From positions 1 to 12,918 of the forward strand of contig DEST01000060.1 in assembly GCA_002361365.1 (NCBI GenBank): a DNA stretch of 12,918 nucleotides, written 5' to 3'. The notes under the pieces are model-generated. The model was not told the origin of the DNA. It made no database searches and was given only the letters and a program-made list of their open reading frames with translations. The DNA is from Alphaproteobacteria bacterium UBA3307. GTDB lineage: Bacteria; Pseudomonadota; Alphaproteobacteria; RF32; CAG-239. A program made the translations under genes and the position numbers. How positions within the stretch are numbered: the first letter of the stretch is position 1; the number at the start of each line of letters is the position of its first letter. Positions 1 through 6,872 of this stretch are shown here, piece after piece.

Positions 1-16
1 CTTTCTTGCTAAAATG

Positions 17-88
17 TTATTTTTCTTTCGGTTTATCTTCTTTAATCATCGCTTGGTAAAAAGCCGTATAGCGTGGTTGGTGGGTCAT
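17..88 (-). CDS. Putative 23-residue small protein, second of two overlapping mini-ORFs
   Basis: This short frame begins MTHQPRYT and ends in a lysine- and glutamate-rich tail (KEDKPKEK). It overlaps the 42..113 frame in a different register, so the two could be translationally coupled. A modest purine stretch (AAGGCGG) lies upstream of its ATG, inside the first frame. It sits about 115 bases downstream of a strong minus-strand promoter at 212..240. I do not recognise the sequence, and a 23-codon frame can arise by chance. The window edge is 16 bases past its stop, so the rest of the transcription unit is not visible. Confidence 0.22.
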   Translation of the reverse strand: MTHQPRYTAFYQAMIKEDKPKEK

Positions 89-113
89 AGTGGCTATACC
101 GCCTTGTAGTCAT
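42..113 (-). CDS. Putative 23-residue leader peptide or small protein
   Basis: The ATG has an ideal Shine-Dalgarno sequence (AAAAGGAG, then 6 bases, then ATG), better than most genes in the window. The peptide begins MTTRRYSHYDPP and ends SDD. With a strong promoter and a structured leader of about 90 nt upstream, it could be a leader peptide or the first of a run of small genes. Its stop lies inside the second mini-ORF (17..88). There is no run of one amino acid that would mark a classical amino-acid attenuator, although three Tyr and two Arg occur. Function unknown. The main support is the ribosome binding site and the promoter, not homology. Confidence 0.33.
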   Translation of the reverse strand: MTTRRYSHYDPPTTLYGFLPSDD

Positions 114-205
114 TTTAATCTCCTTTTAGTCCGCTTAAAGTGGGACAAGTTGGTTTATAAATTCACTTTTTTAAGAAATGCCTCGGGAGGCAGCCCTCGC
201 TTTCT
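114..205 (-). promoter_or_regulatory. Structured 5' leader of the left-edge transcript
   Basis: This is the predicted untranslated leader between the start site of the 212..240 promoter and the ATG at 113. It can form a GC-rich hairpin (TGCCTC GG GAGGCA at 179..192) closed outside by an AGAAA/TTTCT pair. A second stem pairs GTCC with GGAC (129..132 with 143..146), just before the ribosome binding site. It could be a cis-regulatory RNA or an incidental fold. I recognise no known riboswitch. Confidence 0.25.
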
Positions 206-211
206 GTTATG

Positions 212-240
212 ATTTAAACATGCAAAGAATCCGCTGTCAA
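212..240 (-). promoter_or_regulatory. Sigma70-type promoter, minus strand
   Basis: A perfect -35 TTGACA (240..235) is followed by a 17-base spacer and a -10 of TTAAAT (217..212). Transcription would start near 205 and run off the left edge through the mini-ORFs at 113..17. It faces away from the window, so what it drives is mostly unseen. Confidence 0.55.
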
Positions 241-297
241 GTACTTTTTTCATAAAAAATATGCATAAGTCCATGATTCTGCATGATTTTCTTTTAA

Positions 298-313
298 ATT
301 CAATGAGTTGAAT
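298..313. repeat. Short inverted repeat after the DUF5131 gene
   Basis: ATTCAA and TTGAAT flank a 4-base centre, about 27 bases beyond the stop of the DUF5131 gene on the minus strand. It could act as a weak AT-rich terminator or an operator for the promoter at 212..240. The stem has only one G-C pair per arm, so function is uncertain. Confidence 0.25.
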
Positions 314-339
314 CGAGAATTTTTTTCATAAATTTTGCT

Positions 340-1212
340 TTATTTTTCACATTCGCCGCAATTAGAACATCCGTTGCAAATAAGCCGAGAACCGCAAGTT
401 TCACAATTTTTGCGCCAGTACTTAACATACCAGCCGTCATCAAAAAGTTCGCTTTGTGGCTTATGTAGTTGCCATTCAATCGGCTTGCCTGCAAATTGTA
501 AACCGGACTTATATGCCTGTTCGCTCTGCAAACGTTTGCTCGGCATTGTATAAACTTTGCCGTCTTTTTCAAACTTTGTTCCTGTCTCTATAAAGCAAAA
601 CCTCACATTTGCCGCCACACATTCGTCATAAAGCGATTTTACCCATTCATATTTCAAAACTCTGTTGCCGTCATAATTCTCACCGCCGGCAACAACTTGT
701 TCTATTTGTCCGCTTTTAAGCCACTTTTGCAAGCTGATTTGCCCGATAAACGGTGCTGTCATCACTCCTTTGTGCTTGAAAGGCAAATCCATTAAAATCG
801 GCAGTCGCTCATCTGCTCTTAACTGATTTTCCGCCGTAACGCTGAAAAACACATTATCCCAACCGTTTTCCCAATCTTTCGGCAAATGTTCGGCAACTCT
901 TTCCGGTCGCTTGGTAAGCAAATAAAATCCGACATCAGGACGCTTTTTGATGATATTCCACGCTTCATCACGCCATTCGTCCGCTTCTTTCAAAAAGAAA
1001 TCCGAGGTTAAGCAGACCCGCAAACATTCGCCACTTTTAATTTTATACGAGCCATCGGCATTTTTGTGTAAAGGATAATCAAAGTTGTTTTTGACACGAT
1101 ATATTTTGGAGCCGTCAGCATTTCTCTGCTTGTCCAAAAAATACATATAGCAGTGCTGACAGCCCTCGCTCTTTTTTACGCAACCGTGCCATGGATTCCA
1201 AATATCGTGCAT
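340..1212 (-). CDS. DUF5131 / phage Gp37-Gp68 family three-cysteine protein
   Basis: This 290-residue protein opens with the family hallmark WNPWHGC, six residues, GCQHCY. Cys11, Cys18 and Cys21 form the three-cysteine motif resembling a radical-SAM iron-sulfur site. Later family-like segments are LLTKRPERV (residues 98-106), VFFSVTAENQ (121-130) and VVAGGENYDG (173-182). Family members occur in phages and bacterial chromosomes, and some pair with a three-Cys-motif partner protein (TcmP). No such partner is visible here. The activity of the family is unproven. Unusually, the C-terminus carries six cysteines in 19 residues (270, 273, 279, 282, 285, 288), suggesting a second metal or Fe-S site. 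The ATG at 1212 has a good AAGAGG ribosome site and a promoter at 1234..1262. The gene diverges from the SnoaL-like lipoprotein. Confidence 0.85.
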   Translation of the reverse strand: MHDIWNPWHGCVKKSEGCQHCYMYFLDKQRNADGSKIYRVKNNFDYPLHKNADGSYKIKSGECLRVCLTSDFFLKEADEWRDEAWNIIKKRPDVGFYLLTKRPERVAEHLPKDWENGWDNVFFSVTAENQLRADERLPILMDLPFKHKGVMTAPFIGQISLQKWLKSGQIEQVVAGGENYDGNRVLKYEWVKSLYDECVAANVRFCFIETGTKFEKDGKVYTMPSKRLQSEQAYKSGLQFAGKPIEWQLHKPQSELFDDGWYVKYWRKNCETCGSRLICNGCSNCGECEK

Positions 1213-1233
1213 CTCTTACCTCTTTCCGGCACA

Positions 1234-1262
1234 ATGATAAATGCTCTTTGATAAAATTGCAA
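1234..1262 (-). promoter_or_regulatory. Promoter of the DUF5131 gene
   Basis: The -35 is TTGCAA (1262..1257), the spacer is 17 bases and the -10 is TATCAT (1239..1234). Transcription would start near 1228, leaving a leader of only about 15 nt that is mostly the ribosome binding site. Its -35 lies next to the -35 of the opposing promoter at 1264..1292. Confidence 0.5.
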
Positions 1263-1263
1263 A

Positions 1264-1292
1264 TTGTATTGCTTTTTGTTCAGCCATAAAAT
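1264..1292 (+). promoter_or_regulatory. Promoter of the SnoaL-like lipoprotein gene
   Basis: The -35 is TTGTAT (1264..1269), the spacer is 17 bases and the -10 is TAAAAT (1287..1292). It argues against an upstream TTG start at 1264, because that codon lies within the -35 box. The predicted start site is about 25 bases before the ATG at 1324. Confidence 0.45.
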
Positions 1293-1323
1293 ATCATCAC
1301 AAAAAAACATCGGAAAACTTAAA

Positions 1324-1809
1324 ATGAAATATTTAGTAAATTTATGCTGTGCTTTGTTAATGCTTGTGGCTTGCTCCAAACAGCCTGATAATAATAGTGA
1401 AGCACATAAAGCGGCAATGAAACGCTTTGAAACAATGATAAACACTGCCGATTCAAATATTGCCAAAGAACTTGTTGCCGATGATGCACCGTTCTATACA
1501 CCGGCCTCGCTGACACCTTTATATGGCGGAGAAGGCTATCTTTCGGTTGTTCATTGGATGCGTCAAAGTTTTCCGGATGTTCAATGGAAATTGGAAGAAA
1601 TGGTTGCCGAGGGAAATGTTGTCGCTGTGCGTTGGACTTTAAGCGGCACTCACGAAAGCGAGTTTATGGGAATGCCTGCCACCGGTAAGCATTTCTCTAC
1701 TTCGGTTATGAACTTCTATTATTTCAATGATGAAGGCAAGATTATAAACGATATTGCCGCCGAGGGTATGATTGGTATTCTGCGCGGCATCGGTGCATTG
1801 GATAAATGA
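1324..1809 (+). CDS. SnoaL-like (ester cyclase-type) lipoprotein
   Basis: This 161-residue protein starts with a lipoprotein signal peptide: MKYL, a hydrophobic stretch, then lipobox LVAC with the acylated Cys at residue 17. Ser18 at the +2 position suggests outer-membrane sorting under the usual Lol rule. The mature part is one SnoaL-like domain of the NTF2-like fold: a segment resembling FPDVQW, then WTLSGTHESEFMGMPATGK, close to the ester-cyclase signature. Most such lipoproteins have no known substrate. The ATG at 1324 is preferred because it begins the signal peptide and has GGA about 9 bases upstream; the frame extends upstream only through promoter DNA. It lies 52 bases before the oxidoreductase fragment and may share a transcript with it. 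Confidence 0.8.
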   Translation: MKYLVNLCCALLMLVACSKQPDNNSEAHKAAMKRFETMINTADSNIAKELVADDAPFYTPASLTPLYGGEGYLSVVHWMRQSFPDVQWKLEEMVAEGNVVAVRWTLSGTHESEFMGMPATGKHFSTSVMNFYYFNDEGKIINDIAAEGMIGILRGIGALDK

Positions 1810-1861
1810 TGCTAATGGGTAACTTTGTCGGTAATTAAAAAACTGAATCAGAAGGTGATAT

Positions 1862-2080
1862 ATGATTTTATACGTTAACGCATGTGTCAGACCGCAATCC
1901 AGAACCAAACAACTGGCCGACTATATTTTACAAAAAAGCTGTCAGAACATAAAAGAGATTGTTCTGGAAAATGAAAACATTGTGCCGCTGAACGGAGAAA
2001 CTTTAGAACGACGTAGAAAACTGACGGCAAGCGGAATATTTTCATTTTATTACCTTATGTATTATAAAATTACGGCATAA
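1862..2080 (+). pseudogene. N-terminal remnant of a flavodoxin-fold NAD(P)H oxidoreductase
   Basis: The first 60 or so residues match the start of the flavodoxin-like NAD(P)H oxidoreductase / azoreductase group. MILYVNACVRPQSRT gives the first beta strand and flavin-phosphate loop. A segment of the type PLNGETLERRRKLTASG follows, which in these proteins leads into SDPMF and the rest of a domain of about 200 residues. Here the family match ends after ASGIF, and the frame stops at 72 codons with an unrelated tail. The ribosome site (AGAAGGTGATAT before the ATG) is intact, so the fragment may still be translated. No continuation was found in the other plus-strand frames up to 2240, which points to a deletion and not a simple frameshift. 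A short stand-alone protein is less likely. Confidence 0.7.
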
Positions 2081-2159
2081 CATATCGATAATACGGCAAA
2101 GATATCACCGTCAATACCCTACCGTGTGTTGCATTACCAACAGATTATTATCTACTGGT

Positions 2160-2190
2160 AAAATAATCCTTAGAGTATACTCAAAGGCAA
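2160..2190 (-). promoter_or_regulatory. MerR-type promoter with central dyad, no obvious target gene
   Basis: On the minus strand, -35 TTGCCT (2190..2185) and -10 TATTTT (2165..2160) are separated by 19 bases. The spacer contains most of a 20-bp dyad (2168..2187): outer arms CCTT/AAGG and a perfect inner GAGTATACTC, with one mismatched pair. An over-long spacer with the dyad inside is the architecture of MerR-family activated promoters. The promoter points into the oxidoreductase remnant in antisense, and no minus-strand gene starts downstream, so it may be left over from a deleted gene. The geometry is read directly; regulator identity is inferred. Confidence 0.5.
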
Positions 2191-2243
2191 CAAAAATTTA
2201 CTTGTTTTCCATAGCTAATTTTTATCGGATATAATTAAAATGT

Positions 2244-2621
2244 TTATTCTTTAATTATACTTAAGCAATCTTTTTTATCCCCAACATAAGTAACAACAAT
2301 TTCCGCATCATCTGTGCCGGTACTCTCACCATAGTGCCACGCATCAACCAACTCAACAATCGGGTCTCCCGGTTTTAAAACCAGCACATTTCCATCTTCC
2401 GAACGAACAGTCAGTTCTCCCTTGGTTAAATATCCGATATTTAAAATCGGATGCTTATGCATTGCCAATTTTTTACCGGCAGGGACAGTAATCCTCAGCA
2501 TTGTTATTTGCGGACATTCAATATGAATAGGTTTAATTGCCTGTTTATTCCAATGAGTTCCTGTTTGAATTAACGTTTCGGAACTAATAGCACACGTTTC
2601 TGAAGATGTATTATTTTTCAT
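2244..2621 (-). CDS. Small single-domain cupin protein
   Basis: This is a 125-residue protein with one conserved beta-barrel cupin domain. Motif 1 is around residues 48-70 (AGKKLAMHKHP then GYLTKGEL) and gives His55 and His57. Motif 2, KPGDPIVELVDAWHYG, gives His96. The usual metal-binding Glu between them is replaced: the aligned residue is Asn61. A metal could still be held by the three histidines. Substrate is unknown; small cupins of this type serve as dioxygenases, isomerases or ligand sensors. The ATG at 2621 is chosen because AAAGGA lies about 8 bases upstream and the domain starts soon after; longer starts run into promoter DNA. It lies 124 bases downstream of the HAD gene on the same strand, with its own likely promoter. 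Confidence 0.8.
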   Translation of the reverse strand: MKNNTSSETCAISSETLIQTGTHWNKQAIKPIHIECPQITMLRITVPAGKKLAMHKHPILNIGYLTKGELTVRSEDGNVLVLKPGDPIVELVDAWHYGESTGTDDAEIVVTYVGDKKDCLSIIKE

Positions 2622-2696
2622 GGTAAAATCCTTTTTTGTATTAAGCATTAAAATGTACATTATATCTAAAATTTGCTGCTGACGGGTATGTGTTTT

Positions 2697-2726
2697 ATAA
2701 TACACTGATTGCAGATAAAATAACAA
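2697..2726 (-). promoter_or_regulatory. Possible promoter of the cupin gene
   Basis: The -35 is TTGTTA (2726..2721), the spacer is 18 bases and the -10 is TATTAT (2702..2697). This gives a leader of about 70 nt. The region is very AT-rich and a TATAAT also occurs closer to the gene without a good -35, so the assignment is tentative. Confidence 0.35.
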
Positions 2727-2745
2727 AGAATAATTATTTAGAAAA

Positions 2746-3597
2746 TTATCTGTTTTGCTTTTTCTTATCTTCCTTTTTCTTTAAAATTTCCAAATCCCGT
2801 TCAGTTGCGATTTTGTTTAAAATCGTTTTGACAACGCTATCAATTTCTTTACCTGCTCTATAATCAGCTGCCAATGCAAAATTCACCCGATTATCAGTCA
2901 ACAATTTTATAGCTTTAGATTTATGATGACTATACGGTTTATAAACGGCAATTGCTGTTCCGCCGTGGTTTTTAACCATTTTCATTGACGGGATATCCGT
3001 CATTCCGTCACCAAAGTAAATAATCCTTGTATAAGGGATACGCCGTTCTTCATCAGGCATATATTCATTAACGATTTTATCATCAAACTTCCCTAACCCT
3101 TTATTGATTTTGGAAAGATATTGTACTTTACCGGAATAATTTACCACTCGTGCCGGCCATACCGGCAAACCGTTATCACCATATGCAAAAGCACATCCAT
3201 AAACATCTTTAAAAAACTTGCGAATACCGCAACCTTCGATGATTTCCTCATAACCGGAAGAAACAATATAGTGTTCAATATCCAAATCCAAAAATTTGCC
3301 GTATTTATTGATACGTTCAAACCAATCTTCCACACCTTTGAAAAACACGATGAATGCACCGCAATACGAAAGATTTTCTTTTGTCAGATGAAACCCCTTT
3401 TCTTTTGCCAATTTAGTAAAATAATACATACTGCCGGTAACTTGGTCAACTCCGTTTTGCGCTGACCACGCATTAGCCTCACGCCAAAAATCCGTCGGTT
3501 TCATACCAAGTTCCGGTATCAGCAAATAATCTTGCATATAGGTTGTGCTTAAAGTTTCATCAAAATCATAAACAAGTGCGACTTTTGTGCGTTTCAT
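2746..3597 (-). CDS. HAD-superfamily hydrolase (phosphoserine phosphatase-like)
   Basis: This 283-residue cytoplasmic protein has the complete HAD catalytic set. Motif I is DFDETLS, with nucleophile Asp11 and general acid/base Asp13. Motif II is VSSGYEE, with Ser113/Ser114. A candidate motif III lysine is Lys157 in YSGKVQYL. Motif IV is FGDGMTD, with Asp197 and Asp201 for magnesium. A helical cap lies between motifs I and II (about residues 20-100), as in phosphoserine phosphatase-like members. The physiological substrate cannot be read from the sequence. The C-terminus is a lysine-rich tail (KKKEDKKKQNR). Start ATG 3597 has AGGGG eight bases upstream. It is the first gene of a minus-strand pair with the cupin, though separate promoters are likely. 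Confidence 0.87.
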   Translation of the reverse strand: MKRTKVALVYDFDETLSTTYMQDYLLIPELGMKPTDFWREANAWSAQNGVDQVTGSMYYFTKLAKEKGFHLTKENLSYCGAFIVFFKGVEDWFERINKYGKFLDLDIEHYIVSSGYEEIIEGCGIRKFFKDVYGCAFAYGDNGLPVWPARVVNYSGKVQYLSKINKGLGKFDDKIVNEYMPDEERRIPYTRIIYFGDGMTDIPSMKMVKNHGGTAIAVYKPYSHHKSKAIKLLTDNRVNFALAADYRAGKEIDSVVKTILNKIATERDLEILKKKEDKKKQNR

Positions 3598-3684
3598 TTT
3601 TTTCCCCTGTTCTCTTAAAAAGTTATATTACACTCATTTTATTTAAAAATCGCTTAATTTATCCAAATTTCGCAAAAAAATAAC

Positions 3685-3718
3685 ACAAAAAACGCCGACA
3701 ATTTATACTGCCGACGTT
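3685..3718 (-). terminator. Rho-independent terminator of the RND operon
   Basis: On the minus strand, AACGTCGGC (3718..3710) pairs with GTCGGCGTT (3699..3691) around a 10-base loop. This gives nine base pairs including two G-U pairs, followed by more T residues. The stem works only on the minus-strand RNA, because G-U pairs would become C-A on the other strand. It lies 24 bases after the transporter stop. Confidence 0.75.
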
Positions 3719-3741
3719 TGTGTATATTATAAACATAAACC

Positions 3742-6700
3742 TTATGCTTTTTTGCGGCGTTTTTTCCGCCACTTGGCAAAGCGTTCGCTTTTTTCCTGAA
3801 CCCATGCATAAAACATCGGTATAACGAATAAACCGCCGAGTGTTCCGACAAGCATTCCCCAAAATACCGGAATACCGATAGCTTTACGACTGGCTGCAGC
3901 CGCTCCGGTAGCAATAATCATCGGAAACACACCCAGTACAAAAGCTGATGCCGTCATCAACACGGCACGAAATCTTTCTGCCAGACCACGGACCGCCGCA
4001 TTGACAATGGTTGCACCTTTAGCCCGTTCATCACGCGCAAATTCCACAATCAGAATAGCATTCTTACTCGCCATACCAACCAACAAAATAATGCCGAGCT
4101 GCGCATAAATACTCAATGCTTCACCGCTGAAAAACAACCCAAGCATTGCCCCGCTGACCGCAACAGTCAAAGACATAATCACCGGTATCGGAATAATAAA
4201 GCTTTCATACTGCGCCACCAAAAACAAATAAGCAAAAGTTAAAGACAGTAACAATAAAAAGCCAATCTGCCCCGAAGTATGTTTTTCCTGATAACTCATG
4301 GTTGACCATTCGATATTAAACCCTTTCGGTAAGCTTCCTATAAGCTTTTCCACCGCCGCCATTGCCTGACCGGTTGAACTTCCCGGTACCTGCACTGCCG
4401 TAACGGAAGCTGCCGGATATTGATTATAACGCTCAACCACACGCGGAGCCAAAACTTTATGCAAATCAACAAGACCTCGCATCGGCACCATTCGTCCGAG
4501 ATTGTTCTGCACGTACAATTCGTTGATATTATCAATGTTATCTCGATATTTCCAATCAGATTGCATCATCACTTTATTAACTTGTGTACCAAGGTTGATG
4601 TCATTGATATACGCTGAACCCAGATATGTTTCCAAAGTAGAAAAAATACTACTCATCGAAACTTTCATACTTTCGGCTTTTTCGCGGTCGATATCCAAAA
4701 AGATGTTTGGAGTTTTTGCATTAAATGTGGTATACGCATACGCCACTTGCGGCAATTGATTGACTTTTGCCAAAAATCCTTGTAACGCCGCATCAAGTTT
4801 TTGATAATCCATACTCTGACGTGATTGCAAACGAATATCCAAACCGTTGGCCGTTCCCAACCCCGGAATGGCAGGCATTTCAAAAAATTGGAATTGTGCC
4901 TCCGGAAATTGGGTCATTGCCCTTTGCAGGCGATGCATAATGTTGGTTGAAAAATCCTCCCATCCTTTACGCTGTTCCCATGGTTTGAGCACAATAAATG
5001 ACATAGCCACATTTTCTCCGCGTCCGCCCATCAGCGAAAAACCGATAACATCAGACACATTTTCAACGCCTTTTTCTTGTCTGATGATTTTATTTGCTTT
5101 GGCGACCAACGATTCCGTGCGCAATTTTGCCGCCCCCTCAGGTAATTGCAAACTCATAATAATCACGCCTTGATCTTCATCCGGAATAAATGAAGTCTGC
5201 GCTGTTTTAAAAAGAATCCCGACTAATGTGCAAAGCAACAAAAAAATGGCTAACACAACACGACGCTTTTTAGAAATAAACGAAACGACAATCGAATAAA
5301 CATATATTGCACCGGCAATAAAATGATTGACCTTAAACCAAAATCCTTCCGTGCGCGGCTTGATTTTTTTAATCAGCAATGCACACAACGCCGGCGAAAG
5401 TGTCAGTGCATTCAATAAGGAAAACATTATCGCTGTGGCAATGGTTACCGAAAATTGTTGATAGATTTTTCCGACAATACCATCAAGAAAACCTACCGGC
5501 ACAAAGATTGCCAACAGCACGCATGAAGTCGCAATCAATGCCCCCGTTATCTCACTCATTGCTTTTAAGGTTGCCTCACGTGCCGTCATATCACTGTGTT
5601 GCATTAAGAACACCACACGTTCCACCACGACTATCGCGTCATCAACTACGGCTCCGATTGCCAAAAGCATTGCAAACAGAGTAAACATATTGATGCTGTA
5701 TCCTAGAGCCAGAATCACCGCAAATGTTCCTAAAATAGAAACCGGTATTGTCAGTGCCGGAATAAGTGTTGAATAAAAGTCTTGCAAAAAGAAATAACAC
5801 ACACCAATTACCAAAGCCAAAGTCAACAAGAGTGTAAACACCACTTCTTCAACCGAGGCATCAATATATTTTGTAGAATCATAAGCAATCGTGTATGTCA
5901 TATCTTCCGGAAAAAATTGTGCCAATTCTTCCAAAACTTCTTTGACGTTTTTCATCGTTTGTAGAGCATTGGCACCGGAAGACAGATTAATTGCCATAGA
6001 TACCGCTCCATTTCCGTTAAATTGACCGGAAATAGAGTAATTTTCCTGTCCGAGCTCGACTTTTGCCACATCTTTAAGGCGCACCAGCCCCCCGCCTTCC
6101 GCCGTGCGGACAATAATATTTTCAAACTGCTCAACCGTTGACATTCGTCCGTTGGTCTGCAACGTATACACCATCGGTGCTGTTCCTTCTGTCGGTGCCG
6201 CTCCTACTTTACCGAGCGCCGGTTGATAATTCTGTCCCGAAATAGCATTATAGATTTCGCCGGCATTTATTTGCATAGCCGACATTTTATCGGCATTAAG
6301 CCACACACGCATACTGAGCTGGGCTGCATAAACATCGACACCGCCGACCCCCGAAACTTTGGCTAGTGTGCGCTGCACGTTATTATACACATAATCAGCC
6401 ACCGCTTTTTCATCCATACTTCCATTAGGCGATGAAAACACAAAAAAGCCTAAAATATTTGAAGATTCACGTTTAACCGCCAACCCCTGACGTGTCACTT
6501 CATCGGGCAACTTCGGCATTGCCTGCTGTACACGATTTTGCACCTTTACTTGCGCAATATCCGGATCTACACCGGTTTCAAACGTTACTGTCAAAGTGTA
6601 TGACGAATCTTCAGATGATGAATCCATATAAAGCATATCTTCAACACCGTTTATTTCATCTTCCAACGGAATACCGACAGTGCGTGCAATCACATCTGCG

Positions 6701-6861
6701 CTTGCCCCCGGATATGTGGCACGTACCGTAATTTGCGGCGGTGTTACTTCCGGATACAAGGCTATCGGTAAATTAAACAGAGCTAAAATACCGACCAACA
6801 CAATCACGATGGAAATCACAAATGAAAAGCGCGGACGCTTAATAAAAAAAGCCGAAAACAT
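3742..6861 (-). CDS. RND multidrug efflux transporter, AcrB/MexB (HAE1) family
   Basis: This 1039-residue inner-membrane proton antiporter matches full AcrB length. It opens with FFIKRPRFSFVISI and TM1, then the porter domain (LPIALYPEVTPPQITV, YPGASADVI). TM4 carries the proton-relay pair Asp407-Asp408 in AIGAVVDDAIVVVERV, the same numbering as in AcrB. The TM10 lysine is present in GMASKNAILIVEFA. Two periplasmic porter/docking halves flank TM2-6 and TM8-12. The gene starts 11 bases after the adaptor gene stop, with TAGGAG before the ATG, so the two are cotranscribed and probably assemble together. No outer-membrane TolC/OprM gene follows; a terminator does. Substrates cannot be predicted, but hydrophobic or amphiphilic compounds are usual for the family. 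Confidence 0.96.
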   Translation of the reverse strand: MFSAFFIKRPRFSFVISIVIVLVGILALFNLPIALYPEVTPPQITVRATYPGASADVIARTVGIPLEDEINGVEDMLYMDSSSEDSSYTLTVTFETGVDPDIAQVKVQNRVQQAMPKLPDEVTRQGLAVKRESSNILGFFVFSSPNGSMDEKAVADYVYNNVQRTLAKVSGVGGVDVYAAQLSMRVWLNADKMSAMQINAGEIYNAISGQNYQPALGKVGAAPTEGTAPMVYTLQTNGRMSTVEQFENIIVRTAEGGGLVRLKDVAKVELGQENYSISGQFNGNGAVSMAINLSSGANALQTMKNVKEVLEELAQFFPEDMTYTIAYDSTKYIDASVEEVVFTLLLTLALVIGVCYFFLQDFYSTLIPALTIPVSILGTFAVILALGYSINMFTLFAMLLAIGAVVDDAIVVVERVVFLMQHSDMTAREATLKAMSEITGALIATSCVLLAIFVPVGFLDGIVGKIYQQFSVTIATAIMFSLLNALTLSPALCALLIKKIKPRTEGFWFKVNHFIAGAIYVYSIVVSFISKKRRVVLAIFLLLCTLVGILFKTAQTSFIPDEDQGVIIMSLQLPEGAAKLRTESLVAKANKIIRQEKGVENVSDVIGFSLMGGRGENVAMSFIVLKPWEQRKGWEDFSTNIMHRLQRAMTQFPEAQFQFFEMPAIPGLGTANGLDIRLQSRQSMDYQKLDAALQGFLAKVNQLPQVAYAYTTFNAKTPNIFLDIDREKAESMKVSMSSIFSTLETYLGSAYINDINLGTQVNKVMMQSDWKYRDNIDNINELYVQNNLGRMVPMRGLVDLHKVLAPRVVERYNQYPAASVTAVQVPGSSTGQAMAAVEKLIGSLPKGFNIEWSTMSYQEKHTSGQIGFLLLLSLTFAYLFLVAQYESFIIPIPVIMSLTVAVSGAMLGLFFSGEALSIYAQLGIILLVGMASKNAILIVEFARDERAKGATIVNAAVRGLAERFRAVLMTASAFVLGVFPMIIATGAAAASRKAIGIPVFWGMLVGTLGGLFVIPMFYAWVQEKSERFAKWRKKRRKKA

Positions 6862-6872
6862 TGTCCTAACTC

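Noticed and set aside
1264..1323. A longer start for the SnoaL-like lipoprotein (TTG at 1264)
   Set aside because: This codon lies in the -35 box and the extension would bury the lipoprotein signal peptide.
2622..2726. An N-terminal extension of the cupin gene to 2726
   Set aside because: The extension lies over probable promoter sequence and a good ribosome site precedes the ATG at 2621.
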